Under the pieces are notes generated by a model that did no database searches, was not told where the DNA came from, and was given only the letters and a program-made list of their open reading frames with translations. Shown piece after piece: positions 33,236 through 40,812 of a DNA stretch of 64,000 nt. Source of the DNA: QAMH01 sp900556425 (GTDB lineage: Bacteria; Actinomycetota; Coriobacteriia; Coriobacteriales; QAMH01); assembly GCA_902475535.1 (NCBI GenBank), contig CABRZR010000002.1:1-64000 (forward strand). Direction: 5' to 3'. The translations under genes were made by a program, and so were the position numbers. Numbering within the stretch: position 1 is the stretch's first letter; the number at the start of each line of letters is the position of its first letter.

Positions 33236-33349
33236 ATGAAAGTACGTCCTTCAGTAAAGAAGATGTGCGATAAGTGCAAGATCATCAGGCGTCATGGCAA
33301 GGTGTTCGTGATTTGCGAGAACCCGCGCCATAAGCAGCGTCAAGGCTAA
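33236..33349 (+). CDS. rpmJ: 50S ribosomal protein L36
   Basis: 37 residues: MKVRPSVKKMCDKCKIIRR and ICENPRHKQRQG, with the complete C-C-C-H zinc set (C+ paralogue). GGAAAGG lies 9-15 nt upstream of ATG 33236. Very short gene in its standard infA-rpmJ-rpsM context. Confidence 0.97.
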   Translation: MKVRPSVKKMCDKCKIIRRHGKVFVICENPRHKQRQG

Positions 33350-33363
33350 GAGGGGGAGCGACA

Positions 33364-33735
33364 TTGGCTCGTATACTCGGTGTCGACCTTCCGCGCGATA
33401 AGCGCGTGGAGATTGGTCTGACTTACATTTATGGTATCGGTCTGACCCGCGCAAAGAAGATTTGCGAGGAGACCGGCGTTAATCCTGACACGCGCGTGCG
33501 CGACCTCACCGAAGAAGAGGTCGTCAAGCTTCGTGACAATATCGATGCGAACTACACGGTCGAAGGTGACCTGCGTCGCGAGACGTCGCAGAACATCAAG
33601 CGACTGATGGAGATTGGCTGCTATCGTGGCCTGCGCCATCGTCGTGGCCTGCCTGTTCGTGGTCAGCGTACTCACACCAACGCTCGTACCCGCAAGGGCC
33701 CGCGTCGCCAGATCGGCGCTAAGAAGAGGGGCTAG
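33364..33735 (+). CDS. rpsM: 30S ribosomal protein S13
   Basis: 123 residues: ARILGVDLPRDKRVEIGLTY and GLPVRGQRTHTNARTRKGPR. TTG start 33364, GAGGGGGAG upstream. Confidence 0.97.
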   Translation: MARILGVDLPRDKRVEIGLTYIYGIGLTRAKKICEETGVNPDTRVRDLTEEEVVKLRDNIDANYTVEGDLRRETSQNIKRLMEIGCYRGLRHRRGLPVRGQRTHTNARTRKGPRRQIGAKKRG

Positions 33736-33748
33736 GTGAGAGGACAAC

Positions 33749-34147
33749 ATGGCTAAGAAGCAACAGAGCACGACTCGCGTCCGTCGCGCAGACCGCAAGA
33801 ACATCACGGTCGGTCAGGCTCACATCAAGAGCACGTTCAACAATACGATCGTTTCCATTACCGATACCCGCGGCAACGTCATTTCCTGGCAGTCCGCTGG
33901 CACGGTTGGATTCAAGGGTTCCCGCAAGTCCACGCCGTTCGCGGCGCAGATGGCTGCCGAGAAGGCCGCCAAGATGGCCATGGAACACGGCCTCAAGAAG
34001 GTTTCCGTGTTCGTGAAGGGTCCCGGCTCCGGCCGCGAGACCGCCATCCGCTCGCTCCAGGCAGCTGGTCTGGAAGTTGCGAGCATCCAGGACTGCACGC
34101 CCATTCCGCACAACGGTTGCCGTCAGGTCAAGCGTCGTCGCGTCTAG
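33749..34147 (+). CDS. rpsK: 30S ribosomal protein S11
   Basis: 132 residues: GQAHIKSTFNNTIVSITDT and DCTPIPHNGCRQVKRRRV. Confidence 0.97.
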   Translation: MAKKQQSTTRVRRADRKNITVGQAHIKSTFNNTIVSITDTRGNVISWQSAGTVGFKGSRKSTPFAAQMAAEKAAKMAMEHGLKKVSVFVKGPGSGRETAIRSLQAAGLEVASIQDCTPIPHNGCRQVKRRRV

Positions 34148-34166
34148 CTTAGAAAGGTAATACGTC

Positions 34167-34760
34167 ATGGCAATTAACAGGACCCCGGTTCTGAAGCGCT
34201 GCCGCCAGCTTGGCATCGATCCCATCGTTCTGGGCTATACCAAGGAATCCAAGAAGCAGCCCAAGCAGCGCCGTCGTCAGGAGAGCGAGTACGGCCGCCA
34301 GCTTCGCGAGAAGCAGAAGGCCAAGTTCATCTACGGTGTACTCGAGAAGCAATTCCGCGGCTACTTCCACAAGGCCCGCCGCATGCAGGGCGTTACGGGC
34401 GAGAACCTCATGAGGATTCTCGAGTCCCGTCTCGACAACGTCGTCTTCCGCCTGGGTTTTGCGCGTACGCGCAAGGAAGCCCGTCAGACGGTCACGCACG
34501 GTCACATCACGGTTAACGGCAAGCGCGTCGACATCCCGTCGTATCGCGTGAGCCCCGGTGATCTCGTGGCAATCGCCCCGGCAGCCAAGGAGCTTCTCGT
34601 GATCAAGAGCGCCCTCATCTCCAACGAGCGCGTTCAGGTCCCCGCCTGGCTCGAGGTTGACATCGAGAAGCTGCAGGGCAACGTCATCTCGCTGCCGACA
34701 CGAGACCAAATCGACTTGGATATCCAGGAGCAGCTCATCGTCGAGCTCTACTCGAAGTAA
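34167..34760 (+). CDS. rpsD: 30S ribosomal protein S4
   Basis: 197 residues. S4 RNA-binding domain with LRLDNVVFRLGFARTRKEAR-like sequence (SRLDNVVFRLGFARTRKEAR) and HGHITVNGKRVDIPSYRV. Lacks the N-terminal zinc-cysteine cluster (C- form). S4 commonly represses the alpha operon. Confidence 0.96.
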   Translation: MAINRTPVLKRCRQLGIDPIVLGYTKESKKQPKQRRRQESEYGRQLREKQKAKFIYGVLEKQFRGYFHKARRMQGVTGENLMRILESRLDNVVFRLGFARTRKEARQTVTHGHITVNGKRVDIPSYRVSPGDLVAIAPAAKELLVIKSALISNERVQVPAWLEVDIEKLQGNVISLPTRDQIDLDIQEQLIVELYSK

Positions 34761-34805
34761 TTCTTACCCTGTCCTATCCGATTAAAGTCTCGAGGAGGCT
34801 ACTTA

Positions 34806-35747
34806 ATGACTGAGTTCATGAAGCCCAATATCACCGTCGAGCAAGTCGATGACAACATTGCGCGGTTCGTCATGGAGCCGCTCGAGCGTGGCTACGGCCA
34901 GACGCTCGGCAATGGTATGCGTCGCGTCCTGCTGTCCTCCCTGGACGGCGCTGCGGCAACCGCCATCAAGATCGAGGGCGTGCAGCACGAGTTCACGTCT
35001 GCCCCCGGCGTTGTCGAGGATGTCACCGACATTGTTTTGAATATCAAAGGCCTGGTCTTCGCCCCCTTTGCTGGTGGCGAGGAGGCTACCGCCACGCTTT
35101 CCGCGCAGGGCCCCTGCGTGGTCACGGGCGCCGATCTGGAAGTTCCCACCGAGTTCCAGCTCATCAATCCGGATCACGTCATCGCGACGCTCTCCGAGGG
35201 CGCGCAGCTCGAGATGTCGGTCCGCATTGGCGTTGGCCGCGGCTATGTCCCTGCCGAGCGCAACAAGCGCCCGGAGGATCCCATCGGCATCATCCACGTC
35301 GACTCGCTGTTCTCGCCGATTCGTCGTTGCACCATGGACGTCACGGATACCCGTGTCGCACAGCGCACTGACTACGACAAACTCATTCTCGAGGTTGAGA
35401 CCAACGGCGCCATCAGCCCCGTCGATGCCGTCTGCCAGTCCGCCAACATCATCAACCAGCACATGATGGCCTTCCTGTCGCTCGACGAGAGCAACGAGGA
35501 GGTCGAGGTGACGAGCATCTTCGCCCCCGAGGGCCCGAGCAAGAACACCGAGCTCGAGAAGCAGATCGAGGATCTCGATCTGTCGGTTCGCTCGTACAAC
35601 TGCCTGAAGCGCGCCGGCATCCACTCGGTGCGTCAGCTGGTCGAGTATTCCGAGAACGACCTGCTCAACATCCGCAACTTCGGCGCCAAGTCCATCGAAG
35701 AGGTTAAGGACAAGCTTCAGTCGATGGACCTCAGCTTGAAGCTTTAG
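34806..35747 (+). CDS. rpoA: RNA polymerase alpha subunit
   Basis: 313 residues. N-terminal domain (GYGQTLGNGMRRVLLSS) and C-terminal domain from ~255 (SVRSYNCLKRAGI, NFGAKSIEEVKDKL). The CTD keeps the R265, N268, C269, K271 and G296 equivalents that bind UP elements in E. coli. GAGGAGG precedes ATG 34806 by 7 nt. This CTD is the reference for the related domain at the RpoC C-terminus. Confidence 0.98.
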   Translation: MTEFMKPNITVEQVDDNIARFVMEPLERGYGQTLGNGMRRVLLSSLDGAAATAIKIEGVQHEFTSAPGVVEDVTDIVLNIKGLVFAPFAGGEEATATLSAQGPCVVTGADLEVPTEFQLINPDHVIATLSEGAQLEMSVRIGVGRGYVPAERNKRPEDPIGIIHVDSLFSPIRRCTMDVTDTRVAQRTDYDKLILEVETNGAISPVDAVCQSANIINQHMMAFLSLDESNEEVEVTSIFAPEGPSKNTELEKQIEDLDLSVRSYNCLKRAGIHSVRQLVEYSENDLLNIRNFGAKSIEEVKDKLQSMDLSLKL

Positions 35748-35762
35748 TACGTAGGAGATTCA

Positions 35763-36515
35763 ATGAGGCATTACAAGAAGGGCCGCAAGCTGGGCACCGA
35801 CGCCAGCCATACCAAGGCCATGAAGAAGAACCTTGCGGTCGCGTTGTTCACCAACGACCGCATCAAGACCACGGTCACGCGTGCCAAGGAAGTCCGCGGC
35901 ACCATCGATCGCATCATCACCTGGGCCAAGAAGGGCGACCTGCACTCCCGTCGTTTGGCCATCGCCGCTCTGGGCGACAAGGAGCTCGTTCGCGAGGTCT
36001 TCGAGAAGGCCGAGCAGGGCATGTGGGCCGACCGCAACGGTGGCTATACGCGCATCCTGAAGCTCGGTCCGCGCAAGGGCGACAATGCCCCCATGGCGAT
36101 TCTCGAGCTCGTCGAGGAGGCCGTCACCCCGAAGGCCAAGGCCGATGACAAGCCTGCCAAGAGCAGCAAGAAGAAGCCTGCCGCCAAGAAGGCCGCCAAG
36201 TCCGAGGACAAGAAGGACGACATCGAGGAGTTCGCCGAAGGCGAGGCCGATCGCATCGACGCCGACGCCGAGACCGATGTCCGTGAGGACGCCGTCGAGG
36301 CCGAGAAGGCCGAGGACGAGGCTTCCATCGAAGAGGCTGTTCTCGAGGAGCAGGAGGCAGAGGTCGCAAAGGCCGAGGCCGAGAACATCGAGAAGATCAA
36401 GGAAGAGGTCGCCGAGGAGGAGAAGGAGCTTATCGACGACGTCAATCCCGTTGCCGGTGACGAGGCTGCCTTTGAGGAGACCGTCGAGGAGTCGGAGAAG
36501 CACGAGGCTGAGTAA
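35763..36515 (+). CDS. rplQ: 50S ribosomal protein L17 with long acidic C-terminal extension
   Basis: 250 residues against the usual ~115-125. Residues 1-118 are a normal L17 (RHYKKGRKLGTDASHTKAMK, TVTRAKEVRGTIDRII). Residues ~120-250 begin with a Lys/Ala-rich stretch (KSSKKKPAAKKAAK) and become a long Glu/Asp/Ala-rich region predicted to be helical or disordered. The extension has no frameshift and codon use matches the core, so it is a genuine part of the gene. Confidence 0.96.
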   Translation: MRHYKKGRKLGTDASHTKAMKKNLAVALFTNDRIKTTVTRAKEVRGTIDRIITWAKKGDLHSRRLAIAALGDKELVREVFEKAEQGMWADRNGGYTRILKLGPRKGDNAPMAILELVEEAVTPKAKADDKPAKSSKKKPAAKKAAKSEDKKDDIEEFAEGEADRIDADAETDVREDAVEAEKAEDEASIEEAVLEEQEAEVAKAEAENIEKIKEEVAEEEKELIDDVNPVAGDEAAFEETVEESEKHEAE

Positions 36516-36542
36516 CGGCCAGAGTGCATATCGGGGGTAAAA

Positions 36543-37382
36543 ATGGCGCAGGCGCTTGCCTTTGGCACCTACATTCCCGGCACGAGTCCTATCCACGCTT
36601 TGAATGCGCAGGTCAAGATTATCTTGGCCTGCGTTTTTTCTATTGCCGTCTTCTTCGTCGAGAGCTGGCTGGGGCTGCTCATCGTCACGGCGTTCGTGGC
36701 GATGCTCTATATGATGGCACATGTCCCCGTCACCAAGGCGGCGCGTGGCCTCATCCCCATCATCTTCATTCTGGTGTTCACCATCGTCGTGCATGCGTTC
36801 AGCATCAGTCTGGGATCGGCGGCGGCACCGGGCTTGAGCCAGGCGGGTTCCTTGGGGCTCACGCAGCAGTGGGTGCTCTTTGGAAGCTTCGGCATCACGC
36901 TTGATGGCCTGGCACGTGGTCTTTTCTTCGCCCTGCGCATCGTGCTGCTCGTGCTCATCTGCTCGCTGCTCACCTTCACGTCATCGATGATGGAGCTCAC
37001 CGATGCGATGCTGCGCATCTTTGGGCCTTTGAGGCGCTTTGGCGTGCCGGTCGATGACATTGCGATGATGATATCGATTGCCCTGCGCTTTATCCCCACG
37101 ACGGCGCGTGAGGCGCAGATGATTCAGCTCGCCCAGAAGGCGCGTTGTGCCAACTTCGATGATGGCAATCTCTTCGTGCGTCTCAAGGCATGGATACCCG
37201 TGTTCATTCCGCTTTTTGTGCGCCTCTTCAGGCGTGCTGATGATCTTGCCGATGCCATGGATGCACGCTGCTATGCGGGCGGACGACGCACGCGCATGAA
37301 TGTGGCAACGCTTTCCGGGGCAGACGTCGCGACGCTCATCATCGGCATCGTTGCAATCGTCGCGCTCTGCGTGTTCTTGTAG
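36543..37382 (+). CDS. ecfT: energy-coupling factor transporter transmembrane protein EcfT
   Basis: 279 residues, CbiQ/EcfT family, with about six membrane segments (a cluster at 25-130, others at ~230-279). The cytoplasmic coupling helices carry the ARG-type signature in RAKCANFDDG-like (QKARCANFDDG) and DAMDARCYAGGRRTRM. In most genomes ecfA1-ecfA2-ecfT-truA follow rplQ. Here ecfT and truA follow directly, with no ATPase genes between. The T component must use ATPases encoded elsewhere. Substrate specificity depends on separate S components. Confidence 0.9.
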   Translation: MAQALAFGTYIPGTSPIHALNAQVKIILACVFSIAVFFVESWLGLLIVTAFVAMLYMMAHVPVTKAARGLIPIIFILVFTIVVHAFSISLGSAAAPGLSQAGSLGLTQQWVLFGSFGITLDGLARGLFFALRIVLLVLICSLLTFTSSMMELTDAMLRIFGPLRRFGVPVDDIAMMISIALRFIPTTAREAQMIQLAQKARCANFDDGNLFVRLKAWIPVFIPLFVRLFRRADDLADAMDARCYAGGRRTRMNVATLSGADVATLIIGIVAIVALCVFL

Positions 37383-37393
37383 GGGAGGCGGAG

Positions 37394-38167
37394 ATGTCAC
37401 AGCAATCACTCGTGCTCACCATCGCCTATGACGGCACGGCATATGCGGGGTTTGCCAAGCAAAAGGACGAGCATATCGTCACGATTCAAGGCGAGCTCGA
37501 ACGGGCGCTTGCAACCTATTTTCGGCATCCCGTCGAGACGGTGTGCGCGGGGCGCACCGATGCGGGCGTGCATGCGCTCGGGCAAGTCGTGTCATGCGTG
37601 CTCGATGAGGTCGAGCTTGAGGGCGTCGCGCCATCGCGCCTTGTCATCTCGCTCAACGCGCTCACGCCCGATGACATTGCCATCAAGTCCGTGCGTTTTG
37701 ATGTGCCCACGTTTTCTGCTCGCTTCGATGCCAAGAGTCGCGAGTACCGGTATCGCATCGTGACGGGCTCGGTTCCGCCGCTATTCTTGCGCGGTTATGC
37801 TTGGTGGCGCAAGGGTTCGCTTGATATCGATGTCATGCGTCAGGGCGCTGCTCATCTCATTGGCGAGCATGACTTCAAGTCCTTTTGCAAAGCGGCAAGT
37901 GCCGAGGGTAAAACGACCATGCGCTGCGTGAACGAGGTATCCATCGAGGTCGAGGAACAGATGGGGGAGGAATGCCTCGTGATAAAGGTCATCGGCAACG
38001 CCTTCTTGCATTCGATGGTGCGTACCATCGTCGGCACGCTCGTGCAGGTGGGCGCCGGCCATCGCGCCCCCGATTGGGTTGCCGAGGTTCTGGCAGCATG
38101 CGATCGTGGCGCTGCGGGCGAGACTGCCCCCGCCTGCGGCCTCACCTTCTGGCACGTAAACTACTGA
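37394..38167 (+). CDS. truA: tRNA pseudouridine(38-40) synthase TruA
   Basis: 257 residues. Catalytic aspartate in CAGRTDAGVHALGQV, plus RYRIVTG and NAFLHSMVRTIVGTL. Modifies the anticodon stem-loop. Starts 12 nt after ecfT; common neighbour of rplQ-ecf genes. Confidence 0.95.
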   Translation: MSQQSLVLTIAYDGTAYAGFAKQKDEHIVTIQGELERALATYFRHPVETVCAGRTDAGVHALGQVVSCVLDEVELEGVAPSRLVISLNALTPDDIAIKSVRFDVPTFSARFDAKSREYRYRIVTGSVPPLFLRGYAWWRKGSLDIDVMRQGAAHLIGEHDFKSFCKAASAEGKTTMRCVNEVSIEVEEQMGEECLVIKVIGNAFLHSMVRTIVGTLVQVGAGHRAPDWVAEVLAACDRGAAGETAPACGLTFWHVNY

Positions 38168-38237
38168 GCAACGTGTCTCATCCCCCGTTGCCAGAGACGT
38201 GACGTTTCGTTATGCTGCCCATGACGAAAGGAGAACC

Positions 38238-38459
38238 ATGGCTACCATTGACACCATCAGGAAGATTCTCGAGGACAACCTCTCCATTGAGCCGGAGCAG
38301 GTCGAGGAAGACACCACGCTTGATTCCATCGACATCGACTCGCTCGATCTCGTTGAGCTCATCTGCGATATCGAGGATGCCGAGGGCATCGATTTCGGCG
38401 AGCCCGAGGGTCTCGAGACCATCGGCGACATCGTCGAGCATATCGATTCGCTCAAGTAG
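38238..38459 (+). CDS. acpP: acyl carrier protein
   Basis: 73 residues, acidic four-helix protein. The phosphopantetheine serine is in DIDSLDLVEL. ATG 38238 follows AAAGGAG; the open frame from 38199 is too long for an ACP. No fab genes are nearby, so it may be either the fatty-acid ACP or a dedicated carrier. Confidence 0.9.
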   Translation: MATIDTIRKILEDNLSIEPEQVEEDTTLDSIDIDSLDLVELICDIEDAEGIDFGEPEGLETIGDIVEHIDSLK

Positions 38460-38462
38460 TTT

Positions 38463-38945
38463 ATGAATAGAATCAGCGCATGGCTCTACAAGTTCATGCA
38501 GGGGCGCTACGGCTTTGACCAGCTAGGCCAAGCCATGAGCGTTGGCGTGGTCGTCATGTGGATCTTTTCGATCCTCTGTGGCGTCCTCGCCAACATGCTG
38601 CGCCTTGTGTGGATCGCATGGCTATCGACCATCCTCAATTGGGTCGGGCTCATCTTGCTCGTCCTCATGCTCTTTCGCATGTTGTCGCGCAACGCGGATG
38701 CGCGCCGGCGTGAGAACGAGGCGTTCCTGCGGCGTCGCACGCGTCGTGCAGAGCGCAAGCGCGCCTCGTCGAAGGACATCTCGTCAAAGGGCAAGGGCAA
38801 GACCAAGAACAAGACAAATGCCGATGCCGGGTACAAATACCTGAGCTGCTCGTTTTGCGGGCAGCAGATGCGTGTGCCGGCTGGCAAGGGCAAAATTGCC
38901 GTGAAGTGCCCGTCATGCGGCGAGAAGACCATCGTGCAAAGTTAG
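38463..38945 (+). CDS. membrane protein with C-terminal zinc ribbon
   Basis: 160 residues. Two membrane helices (~27-45 and ~55-75), a strongly basic Arg/Lys/Ser linker (~80-120), then a zinc ribbon CSFCGQQ...CPSCGEK. Starts 3 nt after the acp stop and lacks a clear Shine-Dalgarno, so translation is probably coupled to acp. Function unknown; similar small zinc-ribbon membrane proteins are common in Coriobacteriia. Confidence 0.75.
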   Translation: MNRISAWLYKFMQGRYGFDQLGQAMSVGVVVMWIFSILCGVLANMLRLVWIAWLSTILNWVGLILLVLMLFRMLSRNADARRRENEAFLRRRTRRAERKRASSKDISSKGKGKTKNKTNADAGYKYLSCSFCGQQMRVPAGKGKIAVKCPSCGEKTIVQS

Positions 38946-38954
38946 GCAAGACGT

Positions 38955-39503
38955 ATGGAGAATTACAGCGACTATCGCGAGACCCCGCGGACGGGCAGGA
39001 CGCCCGGTCATTCGGGTCATGAACATGAACCGCAGCCCGTCGATCCGTCGGTCCTCACCGACGATCGCGACAACCCCGACCTTCTCACCTTCGAGAAGAC
39101 CTGGGGACATCGCGTGTTGGCGGGTCTCGGCGTCGCGATGCTCGTTATCGCAATCATCCTCATCGCGTTTTGCATCGTGCAGCTCATCCGCGTCGCCGAT
39201 GTGGCGGCACTCATGCCCGATATCGGGCTTTTGGGTGCGTACTTGTATGGCACGGCGCTTGCGTGCGGCGTCGCGCTCATTCCGCCTGCCGTCATTGCGA
39301 TTTACGTTGCCAAGCATCCGAGCAAGGTCATGATTGCCATCGTCATGGCAATCATCGCGCTCGTGCTTGTCGTTGCGTTCTTGGGATATGCTCTTGCGAT
39401 GACGCCGCAGTACATGGTCACGGCACTGCTCTATGCGCTAGCGCTTGCCATTCTGCCCGTTGTCTACCTCATCGCCGCTCTCAAGATTAAGCGCTCGCTC
39501 TAG
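38955..39503 (+). CDS. conserved membrane protein, unknown function
   Basis: 182 residues. Hydrophilic N-terminus (~1-55), then four predicted membrane helices. Nine nt downstream of the zinc-ribbon gene, so probably in its operon. No domain recognised. Its 3' end overlaps the convergent maf gene by 66 nt. Confidence 0.7.
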   Translation: MENYSDYRETPRTGRTPGHSGHEHEPQPVDPSVLTDDRDNPDLLTFEKTWGHRVLAGLGVAMLVIAIILIAFCIVQLIRVADVAALMPDIGLLGAYLYGTALACGVALIPPAVIAIYVAKHPSKVMIAIVMAIIALVLVVAFLGYALAMTPQYMVTALLYALALAILPVVYLIAALKIKRSL

Positions 39504-40043
39504 ACGTGCGACAGGTAACCCAACCACGTTGTCATAATCGCCCTCGATGTGGTCGACGAAGGCGCCGGCCGCACCTTGTATGCCGTAGGCGCCGGCTTTG
39601 TCGAGCGGCTCTCCTGTGGCGACATACGCCGCGATTTCCGCGTCGGAAAGCTCTCTGAAACAAACGTCGGTGATTTCCGCGAAGGTTTCGCAATTGCCCT
39701 CGTGCGCGAGGGCAACACCTGTGATGACCTGGTGCGTTTTGCCCGACAGCTCACGAAGCATGCGACGGGCATCGCGTTCGTCGAGCGGTTTGCCGAAGAC
39801 GCGTCCGTCGAGCACGACGATGGTATCGGCGCCGATGACGGTTGCGCTGGCGGGCTGTCCGGAAGCGACAGCGAGCGCCTTGGCACGCGCGTTGTGCATG
39901 GCAACGTCAACGGGCACCATGTCCTTCGGGGCATTCTCGTCAGCATCGCTTACGACGACGCGAAACGTGCGACCCGTCCGTGCAAGCAGTTCCTTGCGCC
40001 GGGGCGATCCTGATGCCAGTATGAGTCCGGTCTCGTCGTTCAT
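39438..40043 (-). CDS. maf: Maf family nucleotide pyrophosphatase
   Basis: About 201 residues. Begins with the family signature LILASGSPRRKELLARTG; then GADTIVVLDGRVFGKP, SGKTHQVITGVAL and IEGDYDNVVGLPVARL. Members hydrolyse non-canonical or canonical NTPs (dTTP/UTP/m7GTP) and influence septation. ATG 40043 matches family starts, although the Shine-Dalgarno is weak. Convergent overlap with the upstream membrane-protein gene. Confidence 0.9.
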   Translation of the reverse strand: MNDETGLILASGSPRRKELLARTGRTFRVVVSDADENAPKDMVPVDVAMHNARAKALAVASGQPASATVIGADTIVVLDGRVFGKPLDERDARRMLRELSGKTHQVITGVALAHEGNCETFAEITDVCFRELSDAEIAAYVATGEPLDKAGAYGIQGAAGAFVDHIEGDYDNVVGLPVARLERALNLESGDEVDNGQNGKR

Positions 40044-40143
40044 GATCTGCAGTGTAGCGCGATTTACCCATACCCGCGGCGCATGACGAAAAAATGTCAC
40101 AGCCCTGCGGTAGAATCTTTGGCACCTAAAGAAAGGATGCGTT

Positions 40144-40800
40144 GTGGATACAGTACTTTTCGACATGGACGGTACCTTGCTCGATACGCTCGATGATCTG
40201 CACGTGAGCGTCAACTACGCGCTCGAGCAATCGGGTCTTCCGCTCGTCACGTTCGACGAGACGCGCGAGGCAGCCGGGTACGGCTCCATCGTGCTCATCG
40301 AGCTTCTCACCAAGCACGCCTTCGTAACGGGCTCGCCCGAGTTTCAGCGCGTCTTCGATGATTTCAACGCGCACTATAAGGCGCATTGCAATGATGCGAC
40401 GCATCCGTATCCGGGCATCATGGAGCTACTCGCCGGTCTCAAGGATCGCGGTATCAAGATGGCCATCGTGAGCAACAAGATTCAACCCGAGACCGAGGCT
40501 CTGCGCAAACTTTGGTTCGCAGATTACATTCCCGTCGCGGTTGGTCGCGTCGAGGGCATCGCTCCCAAGCCAGATCCTGCCATGGCTCTCAAGGCGCTCG
40601 AGCAGCTCGGCGCACAGCCGCAGGATGCATGGTTCGTAGGTGACTCTCAGCCCGACGTGCGCACGGGCAAGAACGCCAGATGCACGAGCGTTGCCTGCAC
40701 CTGGGGCTTCAGGGATTTCGCTACGCTTGAGGAAGAATATCCCGATTTCATCATCGATAGTCCGCTCGAGCTTCTCGACATCGTCGACGCGAGCCACTAG
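40144..40800 (+). CDS. gph: HAD-family phosphatase, phosphoglycolate phosphatase-like
   Basis: 218 residues. HAD motifs: FDMDGTLLDT (I), VSNK (II), KPDP (III) and VGDSQPDV (IV), with an alpha-helical C1 cap. Likely hydrolyses 2-phosphoglycolate or pyrophosphate; substrate cannot be fixed. GTG start 40144, GAAAGG 7 nt upstream, with a TAGAAT -10-like box at 40111-40116. Confidence 0.82.
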   Translation: MDTVLFDMDGTLLDTLDDLHVSVNYALEQSGLPLVTFDETREAAGYGSIVLIELLTKHAFVTGSPEFQRVFDDFNAHYKAHCNDATHPYPGIMELLAGLKDRGIKMAIVSNKIQPETEALRKLWFADYIPVAVGRVEGIAPKPDPAMALKALEQLGAQPQDAWFVGDSQPDVRTGKNARCTSVACTWGFRDFATLEEEYPDFIIDSPLELLDIVDASH

Positions 40801-40812
40801 AAGGTCTGCGCG

